From Myxococcales bacterium (lineage in GTDB: Bacteria > Myxococcota_A > Polyangia > Polyangiales > Polyangiaceae): DNA of 63,838 nucleotides. The stretch is from positions 1 to 63,838 of the forward strand of contig JACRDA010000250.1 in assembly GCA_016212965.1 (NCBI GenBank), in the 5' to 3' direction. A program made the translations under genes and the position numbers. Below, piece by piece: positions 1-10,400 of this stretch. The notes under the pieces were generated by a model. That model did not search any database. It saw nothing but the letters and a program-made list of their open reading frames with translations, and was not told the origin of the DNA. Positions within the stretch are counted from its first letter, which is position 1. Every line of letters begins with the position of its first letter.

Positions 1-304
1 GCCGCACGCCGCGAGCGCGCGCCACCGCCGCGAGGCGTGCCGCGGGCGCCGCGGCCTCGAGGGGCACGGCGACGGCTCCCGCGGCGAGCACGCCGGCGAG
101 TGCGACGGGCTCGTCGTGCCCGCGCGCGCGCGTCAGCAGGGCCACGGGCTCGCCCGGGGCCACGCCCGCCCGCTCGAGCTCGTCCCGGAGCGTCGCGGCG
201 CGCGCGGCTAGCTCGGCGTAGCGGAGCGGCGGACCTGCCCCCTCGAGCGCCATGCGCCGGTCGTGGGCTCCGAGCGCGGCGAGATCGAGCGCCGCGGGGC
301 TCAC
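1..304 (-). CDS. AMP-binding (acyl/aminoacyl adenylating) enzyme, N-terminal part
   Basis: Only the first ~101 residues are in the window; the gene runs off the left edge. The start is taken as GTG (304-302), which overlaps the stop of the upstream carrier protein in a GTGA arrangement; an internal ATG lies about 15 codons later. The translation has the typical N-terminal pattern of the ANL superfamily: substrate preamble, then LRYAELAARAATLRDELERA, GVAPGEPVALLTRAR and LAAGAVAVPLEAAAPAARLA, as in acyl-CoA synthetases and NRPS A domains. The family adenylates a carboxylic acid with ATP. The overlap with an acyl carrier protein suggests that it loads that carrier. The core ATP-binding motifs lie outside the window, so the substrate cannot be judged. 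A free-standing NRPS-type A domain or an acyl-ACP ligase are both possible. Confidence 0.75.
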   Translation of the reverse strand, partial: MSPAALDLAALGAHDRRMALEGAGPPLRYAELAARAATLRDELERAGVAPGEPVALLTRARGHDEPVALAGVLAAGAVAVPLEAAAPAARLAAVARARGVR

Positions 305-564
305 GGCGTCGCAGCGCGCCGTTCGAGGTAGCTCGCCACGAAGCGGCTCATCCGCGCCAGGGTCGTCACCGCGTCGACGTCGACCTCTTCGTCCGGGATG
401 TGCACGCCGAAGCGCTCCTCGACGAACACGAGCACGCGCGACAGCGACAAGGAGTCGAAGCCCGCGTCGTAGAGGTCCGCGTCGGGCAAGAGGGGCGTGT
501 CGCGGAACAGCACCTCCCGGGCGAGGTACGTGCCGAGCGTCGCCTGGATGTCCTCGAGCCGCAT
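301..564 (-). CDS. Acyl carrier protein (phosphopantetheine-binding)
   Basis: An 87-residue carrier protein if started at the ATG encoding MRLEDIQATL; an in-frame GTG at 600 would add 12 poorly conserved residues. The DAGFDSLSLSR segment carries the serine that receives 4'-phosphopantetheine (family knowledge), followed by the helix VLVFVEERFGVHIPDEEV. Length and helix layout fit a discrete ACP/PCP. It overlaps the adenylating enzyme downstream by 4 nt, so the two are probably co-translated and work as a loading pair. The pathway (lipid, amino-acid tailoring or small metabolite) is not visible. The holo-ACP synthase encoded at 32098-32520 is a possible activating enzyme. Confidence 0.85.
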   Translation of the reverse strand: MRLEDIQATLGTYLAREVLFRDTPLLPDADLYDAGFDSLSLSRVLVFVEERFGVHIPDEEVDVDAVTTLARMSRFVASYLERRAATP

Positions 565-613
565 GTCCCGCGACGATAGCCCGCTCCCGGCGGGCACCAC
601 AACCCGCCGCGGG

Positions 614-1693
614 TCACTTCATGAAGTGCGAGCCGGGCGTGAGGTCGCAGTGGAAGTGGTTGTCGTGCGCGGCGTTGTAGTCGGGCGTGAGCACGATGTT
701 GAAGATGCTCGCGTCGAAGACGCCGGTGGCGAAGCTCTTGAGCAGGGCGCCCCCCGGGGTGACGGGACTCGGCTGGTCGTCCTCCCAGGCATCGAGCACG
801 CTGTAGTAGGTGCTGCCCGCCGTCGCGAAGCCCGCGAAGTCGATGGCGTTCGCGTGCCCGTGCTCGGAGAGCGTGGCGGTCCCCGCGATGACCCGGCAGT
901 TGTAGATGCCGTAGTGCACGATGTCCGTGACGCCGAGCGAGGCCGCGTGCGCGGCGGCGTCGTCCACCGCGAGCGCGTGCGGGCAGGCCGTGAAGAGCCA
1001 GGCAGGCTCGTTGTCGAGCGTCGAGCCGCGGAAAGGCACGCCGTGGAGCACGGGCTCGATCCAGACCGGGTTGTCGATGGTGCAATCGAGTTCGGGGTGA
1101 TCGACCGGGTGGTCGGTCGCGTAGAGCGACGGGCTCCACGCGATGCCCCGCGCCGCCAGCTCCTGCTCGCACGCCGTCGGCTGATAGGGCGAGTCCTCGC
1201 CCGGCACGCAGGCGTACACGACGGTGCTCGGCTCGTCGTTGCGCCCGATGGCGTGGCACTGGTAGCCGGGCCGGCAGCCCGTGTCGGCCGCGCCGAAGTT
1301 GCAGCGCATGGTGCAGAGCCCGTCGGTCGCGGCCGTCCCGAGGTCGGCCGGCTCGGCGCAGAAGGTCGTCGTGGCCCCCGCCTGGTCCGGGCAGTACTGG
1401 GCGCAGTCGAGCGTGCACATGCCGCCGGGAAAGCCCTCGGCCTCGGTGAGGCAGTAGCCGCCGTCGTAGGCGCAGTCGGTGTTCGTCAGGCAAGGTCCGC
1501 CGATGAAGCCGACGTTGAAGTCGCCGCCGCCCTGGTAGTGGCCGGTGAAGGGCGGCGCGGTGCCGGTGTCCCCGCTGCCCTGGCCGCCCGATCCACCACC
1601 CCCGGTGCCGGCGTCGTCGAGCGCCCGGGTGCTGCAGCCCGCGAGCAGGAGCGAGCCGAGTGCGAGCCCACGGAGGTACGACCGCGCTTTCAT
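614..1693 (-). CDS. Extensin-like / M15-type peptidase-fold lipoprotein
   Basis: A 359-residue protein starting MKARSYLRGLALGSLLLAGC, a lipoprotein signal with its lipobox Cys, followed by a Gly/Ser/Thr linker. The middle is Cys-rich (CLTNTDCAYDGGYC, CTLDCAQYC, CTMRCNFG, CRPGYQCH), a pattern frequent in myxobacterial surface proteins. The C-terminal ~160 residues match the extensin-like C domain: YNCRVIAGTATLSEHGHANA with IDFAGF, and NHFHCDLTPG near the end. The conserved His/Asp positions resemble the metal-binding SxHxxGxAxD and HxH motifs of M15 D,D-carboxypeptidases. A role in peptidoglycan modification at the outer membrane is inferred. Longer upstream reading is rejected because it would place Pro/Arg-rich sequence ahead of the signal peptide. 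Divergent from the gene at 1924. Confidence 0.85.
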   Translation of the reverse strand: MKARSYLRGLALGSLLLAGCSTRALDDAGTGGGGSGGQGSGDTGTAPPFTGHYQGGGDFNVGFIGGPCLTNTDCAYDGGYCLTEAEGFPGGMCTLDCAQYCPDQAGATTTFCAEPADLGTAATDGLCTMRCNFGAADTGCRPGYQCHAIGRNDEPSTVVYACVPGEDSPYQPTACEQELAARGIAWSPSLYATDHPVDHPELDCTIDNPVWIEPVLHGVPFRGSTLDNEPAWLFTACPHALAVDDAAAHAASLGVTDIVHYGIYNCRVIAGTATLSEHGHANAIDFAGFATAGSTYYSVLDAWEDDQPSPVTPGGALLKSFATGVFDASIFNIVLTPDYNAAHDNHFHCDLTPGSHFMK

Positions 1694-1923
1694 GTTGTGC
1701 TCCGGCGCCTTGGGGCGCCGCCGTCGGCGCCCGTTCGAGCCCGCCGCGGCCGGCGCGCCCGAGCGCGAGCGCGGCCACCGTGGCGGGTGCCGCCCTATCG
1801 TCCGGGCGACCCGCGCGCGCAAGTGCAACCGTCGGGCCAGCTCCGCGCCGGCGCTGGCGCCGACGGCGGCCTGGACTCGCCCCCGCGATCCGCTAGAAGG
1901 AACCGAGGTGCGGGCCTGCCGCG

Positions 1924-2235
1924 ATGCGTCACGTCTTCCAGCACGACCTCGACCCGGACCTGGCGCGGCGCGCGGCCGACCGTGCGTTCCAGACGTACTG
2001 CGAGCGCTATGCGCGCTACGAGCCGCGTGTGCTCTGGGACGGTGATCTCAAGGCGCGCTGCTCCTTCAAGGCCAAGGGGCTGAAGATCTTCGCCACCCTC
2101 GAGCTGCGTCCGCGCGAGATCCTGGTCGAGATCGAGGTGCCGCTGCTGCTCCGGCCGTTTCGCGCGATGGCGCTCGAGCGCGTCGAGCGCGATCTGCGCC
2201 TGTGGTGCGACCGCGCGCGCCGCGGCGAGCTCTAG
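1924..2235 (+). CDS. Polyhydroxyalkanoic acid system family protein
   Basis: A 103-residue protein matching the PHA granule-region family (PF09650 type). Recognisable features are the N-terminal HDLDPDLARRAADRAF, central WDGDLKARCSFKAKG, and the beta-strand run LKIFATLELRPREILVEIEV ending in LLLRPFRAMALERVERDL. Family members are small proteins linked to PHA granules by gene association; their biochemical role is poorly known. No other PHA genes (phaC, phaA, phaB) are visible in the window, so the family call rests on sequence alone. No convincing ribosome-binding site precedes the ATG. Confidence 0.75.
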   Translation: MRHVFQHDLDPDLARRAADRAFQTYCERYARYEPRVLWDGDLKARCSFKAKGLKIFATLELRPREILVEIEVPLLLRPFRAMALERVERDLRLWCDRARRGEL

Positions 2236-2263
2236 GAGGCCGGGTGGGCCAGGCCCCTCTGGC

Positions 2264-2325
2264 AGCCCACGAGCCCGAGCCCGAGCCTGAGCCCGTGTTC
2301 GTGCCCGTGTCCGTTTCCGTGCCGG
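2264..2325. repeat. Degenerate hexanucleotide tract
   Basis: A run of imperfect 6-nt units (GAGCCC, then GTGCCC/GTGTCC variants) in the gap between the PHA-system gene and the protease operon. No open frame across it looks coding. It resembles other short G/C-rich simple-sequence tracts in this window (29926-30072). Confidence 0.5.
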
Positions 2326-2411
2326 CGGACGGTCGGCTCGAGTGGGCAGAAGGGGGCGGCTTCTGCGCCGCGCGCCTCTGACGAGGCCCGTCCGGCTGGA
2401 ACGCCGCTCAC

Positions 2412-3008
2412 TCATCGCGGCTTTGCGACTCCGTCGATCGACAGCGCGCCTCGAATCGCCGCACGCCGTCTCTGGTTGTCTTCGTCATCTGGAACGACGA
2501 GCGAGAACCGGCGACCCGCACCGTCGATCACGAGGAGCAGGTCGTTGGCGTCGAGGAAGTCACGGCCGAGCAGGATGTCTTCGTAGCCACCCATGTCGGC
2601 CCATTTCTCGGTTGTGTTCTCGGCATTAGGACGGCCATCGCCGAGATCCTGCAGGCGGATCCTTGGCCCTTCGCTGGTCAGCGGGACCGTGAAGGTCCTG
2701 CCGCTCACCGAGAGCATCAAGGGCTCCACGAGGATCCGATCGCGCTGGCCATCCGGGTAGGACTTGTGCCTGAGACTCGGCAGCCTTTGTGCCGGCGGCG
2801 CGGGGGCGTGGGAGCGCAGCCATCGTTCGCTCAGGAAGGAGACGTCGGCGCCAGGATCGACGAACGCATCAGCATCGACCTCGACGTCGGCCTGCCACCT
2901 TGCGAACCGCGCCTTGAGCCGAAGGACGGGGCCGCAGTCCGTGCTAGTCGGTACACGACCGATCTGCTCGAAGTACCGCGAGACCCTGTAGTCCTCCGTG
3001 ATGATCAC
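2412..3008 (-). CDS. Retropepsin-like aspartic protease
   Basis: A 198-residue protein if started at GTG 3008, which overlaps the stop of the upstream gene in a GTGA arrangement. A longer frame to an ATG at 3119 exists but would overlap the upstream gene by 115 nt and adds only Arg-rich residues. Sequence shows the retropepsin signatures: ADAFVDPGADVSFLSERW (flap-side Asp loop, normally D-T/S-G) and a late GYEDILLGRDFLDANDLLLV, which resembles the ILGRDFL element of bacterial retroviral-type proteases. Such single-domain enzymes work as homodimers with one Asp from each subunit (family knowledge). The residue after the catalytic Asp is Pro instead of Thr or Ser, which is unusual and might alter activity. 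It is the last gene of a four-gene coupled operon and no substrate is evident. No signal peptide, so cytosolic. Confidence 0.75.
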   Translation of the reverse strand: MIITEDYRVSRYFEQIGRVPTSTDCGPVLRLKARFARWQADVEVDADAFVDPGADVSFLSERWLRSHAPAPPAQRLPSLRHKSYPDGQRDRILVEPLMLSVSGRTFTVPLTSEGPRIRLQDLGDGRPNAENTTEKWADMGGYEDILLGRDFLDANDLLLVIDGAGRRFSLVVPDDEDNQRRRAAIRGALSIDGVAKPR

Positions 3009-3385
3009 CCGCGTGCCCGCCACACAGTAGCCCGTGATCGTACCGCGGGCGGAAACGGTCGGTCGGGTGCGCTGCTCGGGCGAAACAGCACGGGCTCGAC
3101 GGCGGGCTCTTCGCGCCATGCCGCGTCGACGAGATCGTAGGCGTCGTCTTCTTCACGCGTGACGCCGAAGACTCGGACTCCTACGAGGACCACGAACTCG
3201 CCGGGATGTTGGGCTGCGATGGCCTCCTGCGCCGCAATCACGGCCGGTGACGGAGGTGCCGGCCTCGGTGGGGGCTCGGCCGCCTCGAGGGTCCCATTCC
3301 TGGGCGGCGGCGTGAGCGCGCGCGGGAGCGGTTTCGCCCTAGGTTTGAGCTGCATCGCGGGATCCAATGCTGCTGCGCCGGTCAT
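3005..3385 (-). CDS. Small DUF5678-like protein
   Basis: A 126-residue protein whose first ~45 residues are Pro/Arg/Ala-rich and probably disordered. The core (PAVIAAQEAIAAQHPGEFVV, then LVGVRVFGVTREEDDAYDLV) resembles short DUF5678-type proteins, which carry a GEWVAIVG-like strand and a Val-Phe/His-Gly strand. In my recollection such proteins are often encoded next to bacterial retropepsin-like proteases, as here; this association was not checked. The start ATG overlaps the stop of the ParA-type gene (ATGA) and the stop overlaps the protease GTG start (GTGA). Function unknown; a protease substrate, inhibitor or adaptor would fit the arrangement but is inference. Confidence 0.6.
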   Translation of the reverse strand: MTGAAALDPAMQLKPRAKPLPRALTPPPRNGTLEAAEPPPRPAPPSPAVIAAQEAIAAQHPGEFVVLVGVRVFGVTREEDDAYDLVDAAWREEPAVEPVLFRPSSAPDRPFPPAVRSRATVWRARG

Positions 3386-4410
3386 GGTACTAGCCTCAGA
3401 ACTCCTCGCAATTCTAGCACTTTTTCGTCGACGCCCAGGTCGCCGTCGAGGAACACCCGGCCCAAGGTGGTCTCCATCTCCGATACCAGGACGAGGAGCT
3501 CATCGAGCCCGAGTTGCGCGCGGAGGTCGCCTGACAAGAGGCGCGCACGGCGCCTGATGTGCTCGGGCGCCTCGGTTGTGCGGTTCACGAGCGGACGCAG
3601 CCCCCGGAAGCCCGGCACGGGCCGCAGGCAGAACCCGAGGTAGTCGAGCGCTGAGAGGAGCGCCTGGCGATCAGGGCTCGTCACGAGGAACGGGTTCACT
3701 CGCCACCGTAGCTCGTCGGTGTTCCACCCTTCGGGGTAGCCAGCAGGTAGCGAATGGCCGTGCGCAAGCGTGTTCGCGAGCGCGTGTACCTCGTGGCCGA
3801 TACCCCACACGCCGGGGGGCAGATCGAGAATGACGTCGGTCACGGCGCTGTCATGCCGGATCAGCCGGTCGATGCCCCATGCGAGCCGCTGAGCCCACTC
3901 GCCCCACCCGTCGTGCTCGCCCTCGATCCACCGAAGAGCATCCGCAAGGTCGGTGTCGAGCGGCGAGGATGGGAGGTACCGGACTCCGTCATCCTGCTCG
4001 TGCCTCCAGAGCATCGCGTCGACGCGCAGCGTGCCCTCCGAGTCGACGCTCTGGTGCATCACATCGTTGAGGAACGGCGGGTCGAAGGGCTGCCGGGCCC
4101 GGCCGCGGCCTGAGAACGCCGCCCGCCAAGCCGGGCGCTCCGGTTCATCTGGCGATGGCCGGTGGTGCTCGCCTGTGGGCGGAGCCTCCAGCACGGGTGC
4201 CCCGTCCGGCGACCTGGCCAAGACGGGTGGAAGGAGCCTCAACCCGTCGGCTAGCGACGTGCCAGTCTGGTCGCAGTCGATGAGGACCGGGTGTCGGCCC
4301 GCGTCGCGGGGCGCGGCCAGAAGCTTCGCGCAGGCGATCGCCAGAGTCGACTTGCCGACACCGCCTTTGACCGAGGCGAACGTGTGCAATGTGAGCAACC
4401 GCGAACTCAT
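3382..4410 (-). CDS. ParA/MinD-type P-loop ATPase
   Basis: A 342-residue protein with the deviant Walker A motif FASVKGGVGKSTLAIACAKL near the N-terminus, including the signature Lys before GGVGKS. HPVLIDCDQTGTSLADGL follows as the A'-like segment, and VTDVILDLPPGVWGIGHEV is the Walker B/switch region. These put it in the SIMIBI class of ATPases that dimerise on ATP binding. It is not a plasmid or chromosome partition ParA by context: no ParB or parS is adjacent, and it is embedded between a giant nitrilase-repeat protein and a small DUF plus protease, with 4-nt overlaps on both sides. A role as nucleotide-driven switch or localisation factor for the neighbouring proteins is inferred. A long insertion (residues ~55-110, Pro-rich) is not typical of the family. 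Confidence 0.8.
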   Translation of the reverse strand: MSSRLLTLHTFASVKGGVGKSTLAIACAKLLAAPRDAGRHPVLIDCDQTGTSLADGLRLLPPVLARSPDGAPVLEAPPTGEHHRPSPDEPERPAWRAAFSGRGRARQPFDPPFLNDVMHQSVDSEGTLRVDAMLWRHEQDDGVRYLPSSPLDTDLADALRWIEGEHDGWGEWAQRLAWGIDRLIRHDSAVTDVILDLPPGVWGIGHEVHALANTLAHGHSLPAGYPEGWNTDELRWRVNPFLVTSPDRQALLSALDYLGFCLRPVPGFRGLRPLVNRTTEAPEHIRRRARLLSGDLRAQLGLDELLVLVSEMETTLGRVFLDGDLGVDEKVLELRGVLRLVP

Positions 4411-7400
4411 GGCTTGTCACCGGTACCGCCAAGCAGCTCCACCAGCTCGAGGGTCCGTGGATCATCGCGAAACGGCTCGCGTTGCGCAACCGCCCGCAGG
4501 TGGCGTGCTGCGGTCTCCCCGAGCTCCTGGGACTCGGCGTGCATGATCACGTATCCGATGGGCCCGATGAGCGGGAGTGGTTCGATGCCATGCTGCCGCG
4601 CGGCATCGAGGGCGCGTTCCCAAGTCGCCGCGACCTCCTGCGGCGCCGCTCGCCCGACGCCGAGAAGGAGGCGCCCAAGAACCGCTGGGGCGCGCTCGTC
4701 TGCGATGTGCTCGTGCGTGAGCTGCTCCACCTCATCGCGCAGCGCTGCGTCCCCGGCGACGAACAGCCCCGAAAGGCCGATCCAACGCAGGGCGCGACCA
4801 GCGACACCTTTCATCGCGCGGAGCCGCTCGTGGAAGAGCTCGCGTTCGTCCTCGGCGAGGCTCAGCGCTGCCTCGCTCGCGGCCGCCACGACGAGACTTG
4901 CGACGCCAGACCAGTCATCGGGTGGCGTCACCTCGCTCGGCAACGCCCCGAGGTAGCGCAGGCGCGCGTCGCGGGTCAGGCCTGCGAAAGCTCGCAGGTC
5001 CGAGCGCAAGAGCGCAGTTAGCGCAAGCTCCGGCGTGGTCACCGGAAAGCGCCAGCCGAGCTTGACGGTGAGGCTAGCCCGCAGCGACGAACCTTCGATC
5101 GGCGCGCTGGCGATCTTCGCCAGACGCTCCGCGATGGCGCTGGACCAGACCGCGCGAGGCGGCTTCCGCGCCGTCGCCTCGGCCGAATCTTGGCCATCAG
5201 ACAGCACTTCGTCGCGGATGGCGGCGGCCGCCGTCATCGCGTAGAGCACGCAGGCACGGCGGTAGTCGAAAGCGTCGGGTCCGAAGCCGAAGGGATCGAC
5301 TACGTCGATTGGCGGACGTGGCGCCGGCGCGAGGGCAGCCAGGCGAGCCATGCCGTCGCGTCGCTCCGCCGCAGGCATCGCCTCGAGCTGCGCGCAGAGC
5401 CACTGGAACAGGCGGTAGCCGAGCCACAACGCCTCGCGCGAGTCCATCGGCGCGGGACCCGCCAGCCGGAGAACGACGTCCACGCATGCGCGCAGGAGCA
5501 CTGGCTCGTGCTCGGCCAAGCTCCCCGGCGAGGGGGCCTTGTCGAGGAGGTCGAGGAGACCGGCCGTACGCGCGGGGGCTACCACACGCAAGTCGACCGG
5601 GCCTTGCGACAGCGTCACGAGGGGCTGGTGGCTTGCCGCGAGCCACAGGAACGCCACTCGCCTCGCCAGCCGTGCCGACGGCTGGTCGTCCGGCCGTTCG
5701 AGATCCGCGAGCGCTCGCGCAACCGAGATCCCGTAGTCGGCGGTGCGCTCGAGCTCGATCCATGCACCCACGCACGACGCGTCGCCAGGTAGCTCGGTGC
5801 TGCGGTCCCAAAGCTCCTGCCAGTCGTCACGGGCGTGCCACGGGCCCTCTTTCCCCATGCGCCGATCGATGAGCTCGGCGAAGTTCGACTCCGGGTCGCG
5901 CTCCAGCACCGGCGGTTCGGATAATATCCTGCGGAGCGAGCTCAGCTCGGGGCGCTCCGCACCGACCGCGAAACCGCGCACCTCGGGCCACACTGCGAGG
6001 TATGAGGGATCGTCGCGTACCAGCCGCCAGAGCGCCGTTGCACTTCGGCGCGCATAGGCGTGGCGCGCTTCAGCACTCGAGGGGTCCGCCGCGAGCGCGT
6101 CGAGGAGCAGGACCGCGCGGCCGTCGTTGGGCCCTTGCAGGCGCCGCACGAGCGGCAGAAGCCACGTCACGAGCTCGTCGCCTCCCCGAAGCAGCACGGC
6201 TTCGACAGGGGCGCGGAACCTCGCTCGTCGATCGGCCACCACTGTCACCGCGAAGTCACAGCGGCGCGCGTCGAGCTCTACGACTGCGGCGCGCTCGACT
6301 CGAGTGAGCGCCTGCTCGAGGTCGAGCGTAGCGACGGCGCCGCCGGCGTCCTCGAGGACGAGCTTGTTCTGGCGGAGGGGCCGCTCCTTCCAGCACGCAG
6401 ACAAGATCGAGAGCGTCTCGAGGTCGGCGTCGAGAAGCGACACGGTCACGCCTTCGGTCTCACGCATGGGTCCCTCGCCCACGAGCGCCACCGCACCGGC
6501 TTCGAGTATGCTGGGGCCGTCCGGCCTGTGGTCGAGGGCCCCCCAGACCTCACGCGCCGCACGCGCGCGTGCGCGGCTACGGCCGCCGTCCGGACCGGCC
6601 CAATCTGCGATGACGCGCCAGAGATCGAGCGCCCGTCCGGAACGCGAGGCTTGATTGCCCTGTTGGAGCCACACGGCCTCGGGCCGACCCGCAGTCGTGA
6701 GGCCCGCGAGACTGATGACGTGCTCGAGCATGTTGGTGCGGGTCACTGCCGCGAGGCGCTCGGCGCGACCGAGCAACGCCGCCACGAAGGACCGCGCGCC
6801 CTCGCCGAGTGCTGCAACCCACCCGTCGGCGACGTGGCTGTCCACGATCGCGCCTGCGTACTGCTGCGCGATGCGCAAGCGCGCGAGATCCGCGGACGGG
6901 TGCCAAGGCTCGCGCGCCATCCACTCCGTGGCATCGAGCCGCTGAGCTTGCTCCGGCTTGTCAATCCCGCCGCCCTCGGTGTGCATCCAAAGGAGCTCGG
7001 TTGCGTCGAGCGCGTCGGCGAAGCCCGCCGATGCCAAGCGCAGGAGATGACGGCGAGCCACGCGCGGGTCGGGAGCGAGGAGCCGCACGATCTCCGGGAG
7101 GTGCAAGGTGCGAACCGCCGCCAATCTCGCTCGGCGTGCGTGGTAGAGGTAGTCATCGGCACTCCAAGCGAGCAACCGTGCCGTGGCCGGTGCGCCCAGG
7201 TACTCGACGCCGAAGCTGTTGCAGGCGAGCCGGCGCCACGCAGGATTCTCGAGCAGGAGCGCCACGTGCTCGAGGGCAGCTCGCAGCGGCTCCTGGACCA
7301 GCCTCGAGACTCCACCACGATCACGAGCGGCCGCGGCGGGCGTGATTTCCGGCACGCGGGGCACCTCGGATGGCGGCGCGGCATCGCCGCAACGAGCCGC

Positions 7401-10400
7401 CAGCGCGAGGGTGCGGTCCGCGAGCTCCTTGGCATCGCGGACGCTCTCGTAGTGCGCCCGCAGACCCAGCACGCCATCGCGCTGCCAGACGGCCACGGAG
7501 CCTTGGAGCTCACGCACGACGGCATCGAGGCTTCCGCGCTCGAACAGTGCGTGAAGGACCTGGGCATCGACGGCGACGGTGCCGGCGTCGCTCGGGAACG
7601 CGCTCCCTGGTACGCGCCCGACGCGTCGCTCGATGGCGTCGCGGTCTTCGCCCGTGATGCGGCCTTGCACGAGAAGGAAGTCGAGCAAGGCGCTCGCAGC
7701 GACGGCTCGGGGGTGCGACCGGGGTTCCGGCTCCACGATGACGGCAACATCTGGATCTGTCACACCGGGCCAGCTCGCAATTCGAGCGAGGAAATCGTCG
7801 AGCTCGCGCAAGGCTTGGGGTCGGGCGCGCTGCGCGAGGGCCGCCGCGTCCCGTGTCGCGAGCGCGCGGGTGCCGGGCGAGAGCACGAGGGTGCCGGCCG
7901 GCCCCAGTGCGCCGATGATGGCGTCGTCAAGGCCGAGAGCGGCTAGCCACACGAGCTCTTGGTAGCCCACGAGCAGGGTCGCCCCATCGAGCGACAGGTG
8001 GCGCTCCTCCACGGCTACCGGCGCGCAGAAGAAGAAACGCCCCGCGCCGCGCACGGCGGAACCGACGACCTCTGCGAGGAAGGTCTGGGTCTCGGCGCAA
8101 TAGGTCTCGAGAGGCACTGCCCCGGCCCGGTAGAGGCGGCGCACCGACAGCTCGACGTCCTGCTCCTGACGGAGAAACGCGGCCGCCTGCTCCAGAGGAA
8201 CGCTCCGAAAGCCGGCTCGCTCGAGGAGCCCGGCGTCGAGAGGCGCCTCGAGCGGCGGCAGCCCCTCCGTCGTGCTGAGCAGTACGAAGCGAAGTCCCTC
8301 GGCACGCGGATCCCCCGGGAATCGCTTGCGGACGTAGTCGGCGATCGCGCTCACTCGCCGAGCGAGCTCTTCCCCGAGCTCGAGGGCGGCCTGCTGGCAA
8401 AGCGCGCAGTGCCGTATTTCGTCGAGGTCGAGAACGCTTGCCGTCTCCTGGAACGCCCGCCATGCCTCGTCGGCGGCCTGGCGGCGTTCGTCGACGTGCA
8501 GAAGCGCGATCGCGAGTCGGACCCGCGCCTGCGGAGGCCCGCCGAGGCCGAGGAAACGCCGCCAGAGCGCGGGTGCTTCGGATGGCCGCGCCCGCTCAGC
8601 AGCGATCGCGAGCCACTGTACGACATCCTTGCGCCGGCTTTCCCGCGCAGGCGCCAACGAGTGCCAGGCGTCGGCGTGGCGCTCGAGCTTGACGAGGAGC
8701 TCGGCGAGGTACCGCAGGTTCCCGACCGTAGGCAGTGCCTCGGCCGCGAGCTGTGCGTGGGTGGACGCTTCGGCCAGGCGACCCGCGCGCTCGAGCGTCA
8801 GCGCGAGCTGCCGCTCGATGAGGGGTCGGCCTTCGTACGCCTTCTGGAGCGCGAGCGCCGCGTCGACCGCCTCGCCGAGCCGGCCCGCCTCGACCAACAG
8901 ATCCACGCGACCAAGATCCACGTGCCATGGGTGGTCGGCCCCGATCGGCGACGCAGCGAGCCATTCCCTGTACAAAGCGAGCCCCTGCTCGAGCTCCCCG
9001 CCCCGCGCGTGATGGCGAGCCCGTACGAGGACTGCATCCGCGTTTTCATCGTGGCGTGTCGGGGGGCCGTCGGCGCTGGCCGTGCCCGCTAGAACGGCAT
9101 AGCCACGCAGCGCCGCAGCGGCCTGCCCGCGCACTGGCTCCGGCACGCCGGCCAGGTCGAGGCGCTCGGCCACCGAGTCGAGCGCCGCGAGGACCAGCGC
9201 CCGTTGCGGGACCTCGATGAACACCGCCCGCGGTGGCGCCTCGTGTACGGTGCCCCAGAGGGCCCGGAAGAGCGTGCTCGCCGCAACTGCTTGTACGAGT
9301 GCGCCCGCCTCGAGCTCGAGCGCGACGCGCGCGTGCGCTGCACCGCCGTCGAGATCGTGGCGCTCGACGAGGAGCTGCGCAGCCCGAAGCTCGAGCGACG
9401 CGGACGACGCGAGCTTCTGCGGCACTCGACCGCGCCCAATCTCGATGGCCTGAAGGACCTCGTCCCGGCGGCCATGAAGCTCCGGCGCGAGGCCGTCGGC
9501 TGTGGACAGGAGCGCCTCGGCGCCGTCGATCTCCCCGACACAGACCAGCAGATCCACGAGCACGAGTCGGTCGGCGTCACCGAGGTGCGCAGCACCGACG
9601 GCTTGGACGAGCGCCTTCGCGCCCGCGAGATCCTGGAGGTTCACGGCGCAGATCGCCGCACGGATCCGGATCTTCGCGACCTGTTGCTGGCGTGCGCCGT
9701 CCGCGACGCAGCTCGCGAGTCGCTCGGTCTTCTCGAGTGCCTCCTCGTACCGAGCCCGTGCCTCCGCGAAGCGCCCGGCTCGTCGTGCGTCGTCGGCCTC
9801 GCCGATCTCCCGGCCGAGCGCGCCGTCCACGATCGGAGAGTACAGCGCCAGGAGCTGCGGCACCGCGCCAGGCACGAGCGGTCGGTCGTTCCCTTGAACG
9901 TGCTCGCGTACCGCGCGCTCTGCTTTTGCAGTCGCGGTCGCCTTGCGGTCGAGCCGACGCCCAGCCGCGAACTGGCGCAGCCGGTCGCGCACCGGTGCGA
10001 ACGCCGTGGCTCCCTCGACCCGGTCATCGTGCCAGCGATCCATGACGTCTGCCGCTCCGCTCGCGAGGGCCGCACAGAGCTGCGGGGCTCGGAGGACCTC
10101 GTCCGGGAGGACGAGCTCGCGGGTCAGCTGTCGCACCCACTCCAGGCTCGGGGGCCGGCGTTGCTGCGCCAGGCGATCAAGCCGGAAACGCCGCGTTTCT
10201 GGCGAGCCAGGCTGCGTCGGGGCACGTGCGATCACGTCTGGCACCTGACGCAACCGCTCGAGCTCAGTACCGTCCCCTTCGACCAGGCTCGCGACCTCGT
10301 CGAGCCAGAGGCGGTACTCCGGCTCGCTGCCGCCGTAGGCGAGCGAAGCGTTCGCTACCGGCCGGATGGGCGGCGCGTAGTCGTATGGCGTCGACTCGGC

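Noticed and set aside
3382..4410. ParA-type ATPase as a plasmid partition or integrated-plasmid marker.
   Set aside because: No ParB gene, parS-like repeats or replication gene nearby; the operon context differs.
4482..7946. Several 200-630-codon plus-strand frames within the giant nitrilase gene.
   Set aside because: All are antisense to the minus-strand coding sequence, lack ribosome-binding sites and show no motif.
7000..8000. PIN nuclease domain call inside the giant protein.
   Set aside because: Two stretches resemble PIN beginnings, but a complete set of acidic residues could not be placed, so it is mentioned only as a possibility.
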